Shown here: positions 26,915-36,476 of the stretch, piece after piece
How positions within the stretch are numbered: the first letter of the stretch is position 1
Layout: every line of letters begins with the position of its first letter
Source: Deltaproteobacteria bacterium
GTDB taxonomy: Bacteria > Myxococcota_A > UBA796 > SXON01
NCBI GenBank assembly: GCA_014191855.1
Contig: BJHF01000039.1
Span: 1-56,008, forward strand
Length of the DNA: 56,008 bases
Direction of reading: 5' to 3'
Made by a program: the position numbers and the translations under genes
Notes under the pieces: generated by a model
Seen by the model: only the letters and a program-made list of their open reading frames with translations
Databases searched by the model: none
What the model was told of the DNA's origin: nothing

Positions 26915-27613
26915 CTACACCTCCGCTCCCAGCACCCCCGCCGCCGCCCGCCGCGAAACCGCCACCCCTTCCTCCACGTTCCCAAGCGAAAAGAAGCTCG
27001 CCCCAGACTTCGGCGATCGCAGCACCGTAACGCCAGCGAGGTCCACGTTCGGATCGTGGCCCGCGCTGCGATCCACCACATGCGCGATCACCGGTCGGCG
27101 CCCACGCCAGGCGACCCACGGTTCGAACATCAACCGATCCGCCACGCCGCCATCCCGGTAGCTCACCCCCTCGATGTCGATCGGCAAAAACACCCCGGGG
27201 ATCGCGCACGAAGCAACGACGGCGCGGGGCAGGTTCCCCTCCGGGAACAACCGGGGCACCCGACCGGGCCCGATCACGCCGGCCGCGAACGGGCGCGGCA
27301 GATCCGCAAAGGTGGCCGGCAAGCGATCGGTCAGCCAACGCAACAGCGGGGCGAGCGAGAGCGCGCCCTCCCACAATCGCGGCTGCATCGAGAAGAATGC
27401 GTACGGCGGCTTCTCGGCCAACGCCGCGGCGATCTCCGCGGCCGGCATCCCCGCCGCCCACAACGCTCCGATCAACGCCCCCGACGACGTTCCGACCACC
27501 GCATCGATCGGCACGCCCGCATCCTCAATGGCCGCGAGCGCGCCGACGTGCCTCGCAAACGCCAGGAAGCCACTCGACAACAACAGATCGTGGGCGCCCG
27601 GCCCGGGGGTCAC
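26915..27613 (-). CDS. Patatin-like phospholipase
   Basis: 232 aa starting at a GTG that overlaps the preceding stop (GTGA); a TTG at 27628 is the alternative. Nucleophile elbow GTSSG (Ser at about residue 43) and the second catalytic residue in YRDGGVAD are intact. The oxyanion segment reads LLSSGFLAFARHVGALAA as in the SSGF subfamily. Likely acyl hydrolase on lipids; no signal peptide. Confidence 0.88.
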   Translation of the reverse strand: MTPGPGAHDLLLSSGFLAFARHVGALAAIEDAGVPIDAVVGTSSGALIGALWAAGMPAAEIAAALAEKPPYAFFSMQPRLWEGALSLAPLLRWLTDRLPATFADLPRPFAAGVIGPGRVPRLFPEGNLPRAVVASCAIPGVFLPIDIEGVSYRDGGVADRLMFEPWVAWRGRRPVIAHVVDRSAGHDPNVDLAGVTVLRSPKSGASFFSLGNVEEGVAVSRRAAAGVLGAEV

Positions 27614-28374
27614 CTCAGGCTCGCACAATACGTCGATGTGTCGTCGAAGTACCCCTTCATCCCCAACAAGATGATCCCCGCGAGATCAGGGTTGTCCTGG
27701 GTGCTCTGGTCGTTCGTTTGGAACTGCCGCCACATGCCGTAGATGTGGACCATGCCGCCATCCGTCGGAAAATACACCTCGATCTGGTAGTCCTGGTCCA
27801 ACGCCACGTCTTCGCTCTCGGTCGTGGCCTTGTTGGGTGCCCAGGTGCGAGTGGCAAACCCGGTCTGGCCGTCGACCTCGATGCGGAATGCGCCGCCGTG
27901 AACGAAGGTCTCGTACTGGCCGAGCACGATGTCCACCCCGTACGTCGTGTCCCACGTCACGGTGTCGGCGTCGCCGGCGAGGAACGCATCGAGGTCGGAG
28001 GTGAACTCGCGGCTGTAGGCGGTGTAGTTGTCGGGGTACACCTCCTCCTGGTGGGGGTTCGTGAGCGCGTCCATCAGCTCGTCGCTCGAACAATCGAGCG
28101 TGTCGACAAGGAAGAAGCCGGTTGCGTCGGCGGGGTCCGCGTCCCACTCCACCGCCACCAACGCCGCTTCTTCCGCCGTCAGATCCGTGAACGTGCCCTG
28201 CATCGGGAACTCGGCGGGATCGAGCGTCGGCGCCTCCGTCGTCGTCAGCTCCCCGAGGGTTACCAGGTCCTCCGCCGCGTATTCCACCCAGGCCTGGTGG
28301 AGGAACTCGTCCAGCGTGGGCGGGGCGGGGGTTTCGTGGGGGTCGGCGCAGGCGGTCAGGAGGGAGAGCAACAT
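27610..28374 (-). CDS. Lipoprotein of unknown function
   Basis: 254 aa from the ATG at 28374; signal peptide MLLSLLTAC ends in a lipobox. The body is acidic (DEFLHQAWVEYAAEDLVTLGE, FPTDGGMVHIYGMWRQFQ) with no known domain. Followed by the patatin gene with a 4-nt overlap, so the two are probably co-expressed. Divergent from the M20 peptidase. Confidence 0.72.
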   Translation of the reverse strand: MLLSLLTACADPHETPAPPTLDEFLHQAWVEYAAEDLVTLGELTTTEAPTLDPAEFPMQGTFTDLTAEEAALVAVEWDADPADATGFFLVDTLDCSSDELMDALTNPHQEEVYPDNYTAYSREFTSDLDAFLAGDADTVTWDTTYGVDIVLGQYETFVHGGAFRIEVDGQTGFATRTWAPNKATTESEDVALDQDYQIEVYFPTDGGMVHIYGMWRQFQTNDQSTQDNPDLAGIILLGMKGYFDDTSTYCASLR

Positions 28375-28417
28375 CCCGCCCACGTTACCGCGTCCGCGTG
28401 GGGTTAGCATCGTCGCG

Positions 28418-29857
28418 ATGCCCTCTCTCGTCCTGTCCTTGCTGTTTGCCGCCACCGCGCAGGCCTCCATCCCCGCGGACGACGTGCTCGCCCGCGTGGA
28501 GTGGGCCACCGCCGTTCCCGAGCTCACTACGCTCCTCTCCGAGCTGCTCAAGCTGCGTACGGTGAATCCACCGGGGGATGAGCTGCTCGCGGTTGACTAC
28601 CTCGACGCCGCCTTCCAGAAAGAGGGCATCAACACCGAGCGGGTGCTGCTCTCGGATGGGCGTGCCTCGCTCATCGCCCGCTTGCCCGGATCCGGCAAAC
28701 AACGCCCGCTATGCCTGCTCAATCACATCGACGTCGTGCCCGTGGAAGCGGCGCGCTGGAAGGTCGATCCGTTCTCCGGCGCGGTGAAGGACGGCTTCGT
28801 GTGGGGTCGCGGAGCGCTCGACATGAAGGGCATGACCGCGCTCGAAGCCATGACGATGATCCAGCTCAAGCGCCTCGGGGTTGAGCTCGACCGGCAGGTG
28901 ATCTTCCTCGCCGTGGCCGACGAAGAAGTGGATAGCCAGGGCGTGGATTCCATCGTAAAACTCTGGGACAAGGTGAACTGCTCCCATGTGGTGAACGAAG
29001 GCGGCTACGGGCTCCAGGACTTGTTCTTCCCGGGGCAGACCTTTCACGCGATCTCCGTGGCGGAGAAAGGGGCCGTATGGATGAAGATGATCGCCTCAGG
29101 TGCGCCGGGGCACGGCTCCACGCCCGTGCCCGGTCGGGCGCCAGAGCACCTCTCCAGGGCCCTCGCCAAGCTCGCCACCCGCAAGGACCGCGTGGACTGG
29201 AACCCCGCCCTCATGGAGGCTTTTCGCCGAACCGGCGTGGAGCACGGCGGCCTGAGTGGCGCCATCCTCCAGAGCCCGGGGCTGTTGAAGCTGCTCGTCC
29301 GGCCGAAGCTGATGAAGACGCCGCCCACCCACGCGGCGCTCACCGACACGGTCAACGTCACGGGGTTCTTCGGCGGCAAGGCCCCCAACGTGGTGCCCAG
29401 CGAGGTCGGCGCCGTGCTCGACTGCCGGATCCTCCCCGGCCACACCGCCGAAGCGCTGATCGCCGAGCTCACGGCGCTGGTGGACGATCCCGCGATCCGC
29501 TTCGAGGTCACCAGTACCACCAACGCCAACCAGAGCCCCTGGGATGACCCATTCTTCGCCGCGCTGGCGGAGCGCGCGGTGGAAGGCCAGGAACACGCGG
29601 TAGCAGGCCCCGTCGTGAGCGTCGGCTACACCGACAGCCAGGCGCTGCGCCCCCTTGGCGTGCACGCCTACGGGTATGTGCCGTTCATCATCAACGGCGA
29701 GCTGCTGGCCACGGCCCACGGCGACGACGAGCGGGTGCCGGTGAGCGAGCTACAACCTGGGCTTCGTCGCTTGCTGGGGGCGGTCCTCGATGTGAGCCTC
29801 GACGTTCCCGAGGGGGCGCGTCGCCTGCTACCGACCACGCCGACTGGACCGCGGTAG
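28418..29857 (+). CDS. Secreted M20-family metallopeptidase
   Basis: 479 aa from the ATG at 28418 with signal peptide MPSLVLSLLFAATAQA. Metal ligands and catalytic residues are intact: His103 (LNHIDVV), Asp135 in GRGALDMKGM, the DEE pair at 168-170 (ADEEVDSQG), and the C-terminal TAHGDDERV histidine. The dimerisation domain lies in between (SGAPGHGSTP). Periplasmic di/aminoacyl-peptidase of the PM20D1/carboxypeptidase type; substrate unknown. Confidence 0.9.
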   Translation: MPSLVLSLLFAATAQASIPADDVLARVEWATAVPELTTLLSELLKLRTVNPPGDELLAVDYLDAAFQKEGINTERVLLSDGRASLIARLPGSGKQRPLCLLNHIDVVPVEAARWKVDPFSGAVKDGFVWGRGALDMKGMTALEAMTMIQLKRLGVELDRQVIFLAVADEEVDSQGVDSIVKLWDKVNCSHVVNEGGYGLQDLFFPGQTFHAISVAEKGAVWMKMIASGAPGHGSTPVPGRAPEHLSRALAKLATRKDRVDWNPALMEAFRRTGVEHGGLSGAILQSPGLLKLLVRPKLMKTPPTHAALTDTVNVTGFFGGKAPNVVPSEVGAVLDCRILPGHTAEALIAELTALVDDPAIRFEVTSTTNANQSPWDDPFFAALAERAVEGQEHAVAGPVVSVGYTDSQALRPLGVHAYGYVPFIINGELLATAHGDDERVPVSELQPGLRRLLGAVLDVSLDVPEGARRLLPTTPTGPR

Positions 29858-29860
29858 GGC

Positions 29861-30709
29861 TCAGACCCACCACGACTGCAGCGGCGCCAGCACCACCGCG
29901 CGGGCACCGCTGGCCTGGATCTCCTCCACGAACCCCTCCACGTCCACCCCAGGCAATTGCCGCGCTGGAGCCTCGATGGGCACGCTGAAGTCGTCCCAAT
30001 GGCAGGGGATGACCACCTTCGGCTTCACGCGCTCCAAAAGGTTGCGCGTGTAGTCGCGGCGATACTGCCGACCCACGGCGCAGAGCAGCAAAACATCGGC
30101 TTCGACCAGCTCATCGTCGAGGAAGTCGGCAGAATCGACGTGGAGAACCCGCGTGCCGCCTAGCTCCATCGCCCAGTGATACACCGGGCCATGTTTCAAA
30201 TGTGTCACACGCGGCGGCCACGGCGGCGGCGCCGTGATGTCGCCGGGGAGCGGAACCCGCCCGAAGAGCGCCTTGCCGTGGCGGGAGGGCCAGGCGGTCG
30301 CCGAAGCAGCGCCACAAACCACTGGAACGCGCGGAGTAACTTCGACAAACTGCGCCGCATCGAGGCCGTAGGCCGTCGCGATGTGTCCGGTGGCGGCGCT
30401 GCCGAGCAGGCGCGCGCCGGTGTGCTTCGCCACCGCGGGGCCATCGAGCGCGTGGTCGTAGTGGCTGTGCCCGATCAGCACTTCGTTTGCCACCGGCACG
30501 AGCTGCCGCACCCGCGCTTCGTCCACCCGCAGCCGTCCGAACGCGGTTCGCCACAACCCGGCGCGCGACACGTACGGGTCCAGCACGAAGGTGCGCTCCT
30601 GGCTCGCCACCACGAACCCCGCTGTACCGAGGAACGTGAACCGTGTTCTCCCCTGCGAAGGGGCCGTTTCGTATGCGGGGGCCGGCCGGGTGAGCAACGA
30701 TCGGATCAC
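29861..30709 (-). CDS. MBL-fold metal-dependent hydrolase (UlaG-like)
   Basis: 282 aa. Zinc motif HSHYDHALD (HxHxDH), later ligands in VLHVDSADF and the C-terminal PCHWDDF. Resembles NAPE-PLD/UlaG-type enzymes acting on lipid or lactone substrates. GTG start overlapping the nadC stop by 4 nt; last gene of the TIG-TonB-spherulin-nadC operon. Confidence 0.85.
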   Translation of the reverse strand: MIRSLLTRPAPAYETAPSQGRTRFTFLGTAGFVVASQERTFVLDPYVSRAGLWRTAFGRLRVDEARVRQLVPVANEVLIGHSHYDHALDGPAVAKHTGARLLGSAATGHIATAYGLDAAQFVEVTPRVPVVCGAASATAWPSRHGKALFGRVPLPGDITAPPPWPPRVTHLKHGPVYHWAMELGGTRVLHVDSADFLDDELVEADVLLLCAVGRQYRRDYTRNLLERVKPKVVIPCHWDDFSVPIEAPARQLPGVDVEGFVEEIQASGARAVVLAPLQSWWV

Positions 30710-31527
30710 GCGGGCAACACCCGCAAGCTCAGGTCCACCCAGCGCGCCTGGTGAATCAGCCCGCCCATGCTCACGCGGTGTACGCCCAGCGCACGCAGCA
30801 CCGGCAACCGTTCGGGCGTGATCCCGCCGCTGACTTCCAGGCGCGCGCGCCCCGCCGTGATGCGCACGGCCTCGGCCAGCATCGCATCGTCCATGTTGTC
30901 GAGCAGCACGTCGTCGGCGCCCGCGTCCAACGCTTGGACCAGCTCGTCGAGGTCCTCCACCTCAACCTCCACCCGAAGCAGCGGATGTACGCTCGCACGC
31001 ACCCGGTCGATCGCGGCGCGAATTCCGCCCGCCGCTACGATGTGGTTGTCTTTGATCATGACGCCATCGAACAGCCCAAAACGATGGTTCCCCGCCCCAC
31101 CATGGCGCACCGCTGCCTTCTCCAGCCCCCGCAAAAGCGGCGTGGACTTCCGGGTGTCCACGATGCGCAGGCCGGGCGCCCGGTCGGTGATACGTCTCAC
31201 ATGCGTCGCTACGCCGGAGAGCCGCATCAGGAAGTTCAGCGCGGCGCGCTCACCCGTGAGCAGCCCCGCCGCCGGCCCCGTCACCGTCGCCACCGTGTCC
31301 AGATTGCTGCCCCCGGCTTCCCCGCCGTCCGCCACCACGACCGTGTACGCACAGCCAAGCTGTCGAAACACCTCCGCGGCGGCCTCCTGCCCGCTCACGA
31401 CGATGGCCTCCTTCGCATAGATCCGGGCCTTTCCCTGGGCACCGGCGTCCACACAAGCCCGGGTGGTCACGTCGCCCGGGCCGATGTCTTCCTCAAGGCT
31501 CAGGCGCACCAGCTCGGCGAGGGTCAT
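30706..31527 (-). CDS. nadC: Nicotinate-nucleotide diphosphorylase (quinolinate phosphoribosyltransferase)
   Basis: 273 aa, usual NadC length. Hallmarks EDIGPGDVTTR at the N terminus, LNFLMRLSGVAT, TRKSTPLLRGLEKAAVRHGG, MIKDNHI and SGGI near the C terminus. Converts quinolinate plus PRPP to nicotinate mononucleotide. Unusual context: sandwiched with 4-nt overlaps between a spherulin-4 lipoprotein and an MBL hydrolase; no nadA or nadB nearby. Confidence 0.95.
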   Translation of the reverse strand: MTLAELVRLSLEEDIGPGDVTTRACVDAGAQGKARIYAKEAIVVSGQEAAAEVFRQLGCAYTVVVADGGEAGGSNLDTVATVTGPAAGLLTGERAALNFLMRLSGVATHVRRITDRAPGLRIVDTRKSTPLLRGLEKAAVRHGGAGNHRFGLFDGVMIKDNHIVAAGGIRAAIDRVRASVHPLLRVEVEVEDLDELVQALDAGADDVLLDNMDDAMLAEAVRITAGRARLEVSGGITPERLPVLRALGVHRVSMGGLIHQARWVDLSLRVLPA

Positions 31528-32354
31528 TGCGCGATCGACTCGATCTCAGCGGTCCAGTAGGTCGGCAGCGCGTCGAAAGGGGCGGGGTCCACGTCGTCGG
31601 TCACGTACACGGTGCCGATCCCGGCGTCCACCGCCGCCTGCATCGAACCTGCGCGCTCATCGGCCGAAACAGCCGTGACGAACGCGGCGAAGCGCTGGGG
31701 CGGAAGCGCCTCCATCCAGGCCGGCGGCGACACCGCGGCGAGCGCCGAGGCGCCGCCGCTCGCCACAACGAGTACGTCGCCCACCGCCGCCCACCCCTCG
31801 CACGCCGTGCCCGCACCGGTGAGCACGACGAACGCGTCCCCGCCGGGGTCCTTGCTATCCGCGAGCGCCACCTGCTCGGCGTACCAGGTGGGCATCGTCG
31901 CACAGTCTGCGCCCACGACGTCGAAGACGACGCCATCTACGTCGAACCACGCGGCCCACCGCCCGATGTCCCGCTCCACGTCGTCCGCATCCCGCGTCCC
32001 GCTTTCGGTGCCCACGTAGCCCACGACCACCACGCCCTCCGCCCGCGCCCCGGCGATCGCCGCGGCCCAGGTGTTGTCCTTGGTCGCGCCGGGCCCCTCG
32101 TCCACGTTCACGTACAGCCAGCCCCCGGTGGCTGCAGCGCCGGCCACCCAGCCGCTCCACGCCTCCCCGTCGGGTGCGCCAAGCGCCGGGATCCCGAGGT
32201 GCATCCCCTCGAAGGGCGGTGGCTGCCCCGAGTCTCCCGAGTCCACCGGCGCCGCCGAGTCTCCCGAGTCGAGCGCCCCAGTGTCTTGCGCAGAGTCCCC
32301 CGCCGAGTCCGGTGAGGGCGCCTCCGTGCCGCAGGCGAGCAGGAAGTACATCAA
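31524..32354 (-). CDS. Spherulation-specific family 4 (spherulin-4-like) lipoprotein
   Basis: 276 aa; MMYFLLAC is a minimal lipoprotein signal, followed by a Ser/Asp/Gly spacer (DSAGDSAQDTGALDSGDSAA). The body follows the spherulin-4 pattern: GIPALGAPDGEAWSGW, YVNVDEGPG, GVVVVGYVGTESGTRD, DIGRWAAWFDVDGVVFD and a late TYWTAEI. The fold is a TIM-barrel related to glycoside hydrolases, so a surface glycan-active role is plausible. Starts 7 nt after the TonB receptor stop. Confidence 0.85.
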   Translation of the reverse strand: MMYFLLACGTEAPSPDSAGDSAQDTGALDSGDSAAPVDSGDSGQPPPFEGMHLGIPALGAPDGEAWSGWVAGAAATGGWLYVNVDEGPGATKDNTWAAAIAGARAEGVVVVGYVGTESGTRDADDVERDIGRWAAWFDVDGVVFDVVGADCATMPTWYAEQVALADSKDPGGDAFVVLTGAGTACEGWAAVGDVLVVASGGASALAAVSPPAWMEALPPQRFAAFVTAVSADERAGSMQAAVDAGIGTVYVTDDVDPAPFDALPTYWTAEIESIAQ

Positions 32355-32361
32355 CAGCGGC

Positions 32362-35151
32362 TCAGTAGTTGACCTTCACGGAGGCCCGAAGCGTCCGCGG
32401 CTCTTGCCGATACAACGTCAGCCCGAAGTTCTCGTCGTCGTTCTCGTAGTACGTGACCGCGCCGTCGAGATCGAGGATGTTGAACACGTCGATCGCCAGC
32501 TCCGCCGAGTGTTCTTCGTCGATCTTGAACTCCTCGGCGAAGTGCGCGTCGAGGTAATTCACGGCCGGCATGAAGCGGCTGCCGCGGCCTTCCGAGAAGC
32601 CAAGGTAGTCCTGATAGTTCGGCACGTCGCTGCGCTTCTGCCAGGCATGGCCGCTGTCGAACTCGTAGATGAGCCCGATCGTGTGGTTCCACGCACCGGT
32701 GGTGAGCGTGTAGCTCCCGTTGATCTTCACCGAGTGCCACGAGTGATACGGCAGGTAGCCGTAATAGCCCGCGTCGTTGGAGTAGCTTCCAAGGCCGGCG
32801 TAGCCCTGGACGTATTCGCCATAGCCGGCATCAAAGTAGTCCGCGCGAACATCGGGATTCCCAATGTCATCCCCGTAAACGCCAACCTCGTTGCCGTTGC
32901 CACCGAAGCCCCCGCCCGAGGCGGTTTCGAACTGGCCGGGCATGGCACCCTTCGCCTCCGAGAGGGTGTAGCTCGCGAGCACCTGCCAGTGCTTGTCGAA
33001 CTCCTTCTCAGCGGTGAACTCCACGGCCCAGTAGTCGCGACGCTTGTTTTCCGGGTTCGAGATCACCCAGTAGTAGTCGTCGTAGTTGATGTCCTCAGGG
33101 AGGTCCACCGTTTGCGAGAGGATGCCCTTCAGGCCCATCGCCACCGTCGGGAACACCTCGCGCTCGATGCCGAGCACGATCTTGTCCATGTGGTACGGGC
33201 GCAGCTCGCCGTTGCACGCCTCGCCAGCGGCCTTGGCCTCGTCATCGGGCAGCGTGGCGAGGCTCTGCTCGTTGCAGAACGTGAGCGGGTAGGCGCCCTG
33301 GCTGTAATACGGCTCGGTCTGCGAATACGGACCGTAGTAATAGTCATACCCAGCACTCGTGCGGGTGTCACCCCACTCTGCGAACGCGCTGCCGTTCACG
33401 TCGTAGTATTGCCCAGCGTTCAGCGTCACCTTCGTCTTGCTGTCCCGAGTTGCGTCCCAGGCGATGCCGAGGCGCGGCGCGGGCATCCACTGCTCGAGAA
33501 TCTTGGTGCCCTGGCTGGTGTACAGGTCCTCGTGATCCACGCGAACACCGGCGTTCACCGTGAGGAAGTCCACGGGTTGCCAGTCGTCCTGGAAGTAGGC
33601 GCTGAGCACGATCGACTTGTGGGTGAGCGCGCCGACCTCGTGGAATTCCTGGCGGGTGTAGCAGTCGTCATAGTCGGGCGCGGTGCAGGGATAGCCCTCC
33701 GCGCTCGTGCCGATCATGCCGCCCGTGCCGGTCTCTTCGTTTCCGGGACCGGTGTAGTCGAGCGTCCGCGACTCCGCGAGCTGCCAAGCTTCAACGCCAG
33801 CCTTGATGCGGTGATCCCCAAGCGCTTTGCTCGCGAGCTGGGTGACGCTGAACGTGAACCCGGCGCGGGTGCGCACGTTCGAGTCGAACGCCGAGGCGTT
33901 GCCCGAGTACTCGCCGGTATCGTAATCGTACACCTGCGCGGCCACGTGATCGCCCGACATCGGGGACACGTTGAGGTTGGCCACACTGTAGATGCCCTTG
34001 ATGTCAAGCACCGTCGTGGGCGCGGGAAGCCAGGTTACCTGGAGCTGATTCCCGATGTCATTCGACGCGTACTCCTCCTGCGTCTCGGGCAGGAATTGAG
34101 AGCTCGTGTCGTAATTGTCTTCGTGCTGAATCTGCCCGTTGAATTGGTAGCGGATCTTCGCTTCGGGCGTCACGAACCAGGTGAACTTGGCGAAGCCGCC
34201 GCCATCCTGGTAGAGGTTCGGTGCATCCGGATCCTGGCCTTCGTACGTGGTTTCCCCGGTGCCGAGGTCCACAGAGGCGAGATACCAGAGCTTCTCCTTG
34301 ATCACCGGGCCGCCCGCGAGCAAGGACAAGGAGTGCGTCATGAAGTCACGCTTTTCGGTCGGTACCTCCTCGTGCGTCGTGAGGTCCGCGATCAGGTACT
34401 TCCCGGCCGAAGCGTCCATCCCAAAGTAGTAGCCTGCGCTGCCAAAGTGCTCGTCGCCGCCATCCTTGGTTACGACGTTCACGGTCATGCCCGTGGCCTG
34501 GCCGAACTCCGCGGGCGCGCCGTCGGTGTAGACCTGGATGTCCTCGATCGCATCAAAGTTTACGTTGCTGCCGAAGGTCTTGGTGGCCGTGTCCCGCGTG
34601 CTGATGCCGTCGAGCAGGTAGTTGTTGCCATACTGCCCCTCTCCGCGCACCGAAGGATTGCCGTCGCCCGGGCCGCCCGAGGAGGTATCGACGCGCCCGG
34701 AAACGCCGGGCAGGATGTTCACCGCGTCCTGATAGCTTCGGCCCACCGGCAGATTGTCCAGCGACTCCTTGCTCATTTCCGTGGACACCGAGCTCCGCGT
34801 GGTGTCGAGCACCGCCTGCGGCGCCTCGATGATCACCTCCTCCGCGCCGACCTTCAGTTCGATCGGCACGAACGCCGCTTCATCGAGCTTCACCTTCACC
34901 TTCCGCTTGGTGGAGGGGAAGCCGGTCTTGAGCACTTGCAGCTCGTGGGTGCCGACGGGCACGTCCACAAACCGATAGTTGCCTTCGTCGTCGGAAACGG
35001 TGATGAGCTGGCCGGAAATGAGCGGACCCGTGAGGATCACATTGGCTCCGGGGATGCCGAGGCCGTCCTGATCGGTAACCGAGCCGCGAACGGTGCCGCC
35101 TTGAGCAGCTTCGACGTAGGGAACCGCGAGCAGTGCGAGGAACGTGATCAT
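32362..35151 (-). CDS. TonB-dependent receptor with N-terminal carboxypeptidase-like domain
   Basis: 929 aa from the ATG at 35151. Signal peptide MITFLALLAVPYVEA; a carboxypeptidase-regulatory beta-sandwich (VRGSVTDQDGLGIPGANV to about residue 105); plug domain with LDNLPVGRSYQDAVNILPGVSG and GQYGNNYLLDGISTRD; then a 22-strand-type barrel ending in an aromatic residue (SVKVNY). OmpR/Oar-like receptor family common in Myxococcota. Substrate unknown. The start overlaps the TIG lipoprotein stop (ATGA). Confidence 0.92.
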   Translation of the reverse strand: MITFLALLAVPYVEAAQGGTVRGSVTDQDGLGIPGANVILTGPLISGQLITVSDDEGNYRFVDVPVGTHELQVLKTGFPSTKRKVKVKLDEAAFVPIELKVGAEEVIIEAPQAVLDTTRSSVSTEMSKESLDNLPVGRSYQDAVNILPGVSGRVDTSSGGPGDGNPSVRGEGQYGNNYLLDGISTRDTATKTFGSNVNFDAIEDIQVYTDGAPAEFGQATGMTVNVVTKDGGDEHFGSAGYYFGMDASAGKYLIADLTTHEEVPTEKRDFMTHSLSLLAGGPVIKEKLWYLASVDLGTGETTYEGQDPDAPNLYQDGGGFAKFTWFVTPEAKIRYQFNGQIQHEDNYDTSSQFLPETQEEYASNDIGNQLQVTWLPAPTTVLDIKGIYSVANLNVSPMSGDHVAAQVYDYDTGEYSGNASAFDSNVRTRAGFTFSVTQLASKALGDHRIKAGVEAWQLAESRTLDYTGPGNEETGTGGMIGTSAEGYPCTAPDYDDCYTRQEFHEVGALTHKSIVLSAYFQDDWQPVDFLTVNAGVRVDHEDLYTSQGTKILEQWMPAPRLGIAWDATRDSKTKVTLNAGQYYDVNGSAFAEWGDTRTSAGYDYYYGPYSQTEPYYSQGAYPLTFCNEQSLATLPDDEAKAAGEACNGELRPYHMDKIVLGIEREVFPTVAMGLKGILSQTVDLPEDINYDDYYWVISNPENKRRDYWAVEFTAEKEFDKHWQVLASYTLSEAKGAMPGQFETASGGGFGGNGNEVGVYGDDIGNPDVRADYFDAGYGEYVQGYAGLGSYSNDAGYYGYLPYHSWHSVKINGSYTLTTGAWNHTIGLIYEFDSGHAWQKRSDVPNYQDYLGFSEGRGSRFMPAVNYLDAHFAEEFKIDEEHSAELAIDVFNILDLDGAVTYYENDDENFGLTLYRQEPRTLRASVKVNY

Positions 35152-35825
35152 TGGGCGGCTCCGTACACGATCGCGTGGTCGCTGCAGCTTGAGGCGGTAT
35201 CGGCGGAGTCGGCGGGCGGACACGGAGCACCACTCAGCACGGCTCCGGTGCCAACGTCCACCAGCTCGACGTAGTAGGTGCCGTCCGCGAGCACCGGGGC
35301 CTCAAACGTCACCGAGCCCTTCCCGCAGAGCGAGGTCAGCGCCAGGCCGTCGGCCACCGTCAGATCGGCTGCGTCCACGAGGCGAACGGTCATCGTCGCT
35401 GCGTCGAGCTGGCAGCCGTCCATTGCGATCAGCTCGCCGCCCACCAGGGCCTCGCCAGGCGTGACCGAGTCCACCGAACCGGCGGCTGGACAGCTCACAT
35501 AGTAGTACCCCCCCGTACCGGTGATCGTGGACGTTTGCCCACCCGAGGTAACCGACACTTCGGCGTACCCATGCGAGCCTGCCGGAGCAACGCCGTAGAG
35601 GATGTACCCCACGTTGGTTGGCGTGAGGGGGTTCTTGGGGGCTTCGGGGAAGGTGACGCCCGTGACGGCGGTGCCGCCGATCTTGGCCGTGGCATCCTTC
35701 GCGAAGCCGTGCCCGGAGAGCGTTACGGCGTTGCAGCCGTCGGTCCATCCGTAGATCGGGGAGATCGAAACGAGCGCGAAGCCGGGGTCGTTGCAACCGG
35801 CCAGCAGGGGGAGGAAGACGAGCAC
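35148..35825 (-). CDS. TIG/IPT-domain lipoprotein
   Basis: 225 aa. Lipobox LLAGC after a short signal, then SISPIYGWTDGCNAVTLSGHGF, the typical IPT/TIG immunoglobulin-like start, and a second similar unit (SVDSVTPGEALVGGELIAMDG). C terminus has DSADTASSC spacer-like sequence. Likely the surface-exposed partner of the TonB receptor encoded directly after it with a 4-nt overlap. Confidence 0.8.
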   Translation of the reverse strand: MLVFLPLLAGCNDPGFALVSISPIYGWTDGCNAVTLSGHGFAKDATAKIGGTAVTGVTFPEAPKNPLTPTNVGYILYGVAPAGSHGYAEVSVTSGGQTSTITGTGGYYYVSCPAAGSVDSVTPGEALVGGELIAMDGCQLDAATMTVRLVDAADLTVADGLALTSLCGKGSVTFEAPVLADGTYYVELVDVGTGAVLSGAPCPPADSADTASSCSDHAIVYGAAQ

Positions 35826-35897
35826 GCGGGGGCCCCGGGGAAGGTGCCCCCTTCTACCACGGCGCGACGCGGCGCACGCGGTTCGGAGCGGAACCGG

Positions 35898-36428
35898 TCA
35901 GAAGCTGAGGGGTTTTTTGCCCGCGACTGGCATGGTAGGCGCGGCGCGTCCCGGCAAAGCGCCTGGCGCGGGCTCGCTCGCTTCCCCTTCCTCGGCCTCC
36001 TCGTCCCGCTCCAGCGCCTCTGCCTCGTACTCCTGGTCCGCCACCGGGAACGGCGTCACGAAGTCATCCGCTTTCAACGCGGCGATGGAGTCGGGCAGGG
36101 CCGGCGCCCGCACCTCAGGTGCTTCGGCCGCGCCACTGGGCTCCACCTCGGTCACCTCCTCCGTCACTGCGCCGTTCACCGGCATGTCCACGGGCATGTC
36201 GAGCGGCATCACCGCGCCGTAGACAATGGGCTTCGGGCGCTCCGCGCGCTGGAACGCCACGATCCGCGAGCACGGCAGGATCACGATCACGCCCTGGAGG
36301 TCGCCCTCCGTCACGCTGAGCTGGCAGTCGCCGTCGGCTTCGTATCGCGCGAGATCGGCGTCGATCGACGCGCCCGTGTCGATGGTGATCGTGTCGGCGA
36401 AGGCGAGGCTGGCGAGGAGGGCGAACAT
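35898..36428 (-). CDS. Secreted acidic protein of unknown function
   Basis: 176 aa from the ATG at 36428; signal peptide MFALLASLAFA. A short beta-rich N-terminal part (TITIDTGASIDADLARYEAD, VIVILPCSRIVAF) resembles the small secreted domain seen before Pro/Glu-rich tails in related genomes; the rest is low complexity, with repeated MPVDMPV and acidic stretches. No family assigned. Confidence 0.65.
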   Translation of the reverse strand: MFALLASLAFADTITIDTGASIDADLARYEADGDCQLSVTEGDLQGVIVILPCSRIVAFQRAERPKPIVYGAVMPLDMPVDMPVNGAVTEEVTEVEPSGAAEAPEVRAPALPDSIAALKADDFVTPFPVADQEYEAEALERDEEAEEGEASEPAPGALPGRAAPTMPVAGKKPLSF

Positions 36429-36476
36429 GAACGTCTCCGAGGTTCGCCGTGGGGACACCGCCCCGCTGCCGGAGCG

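Noticed and set aside
32071..35274. 1067-codon plus-strand open frame
   Set aside because: Antisense to the TonB-dependent receptor and spherulin genes, whose motifs are unmistakable; long antisense frames are common in this GC-rich codon usage and the translation has no recognisable domain.
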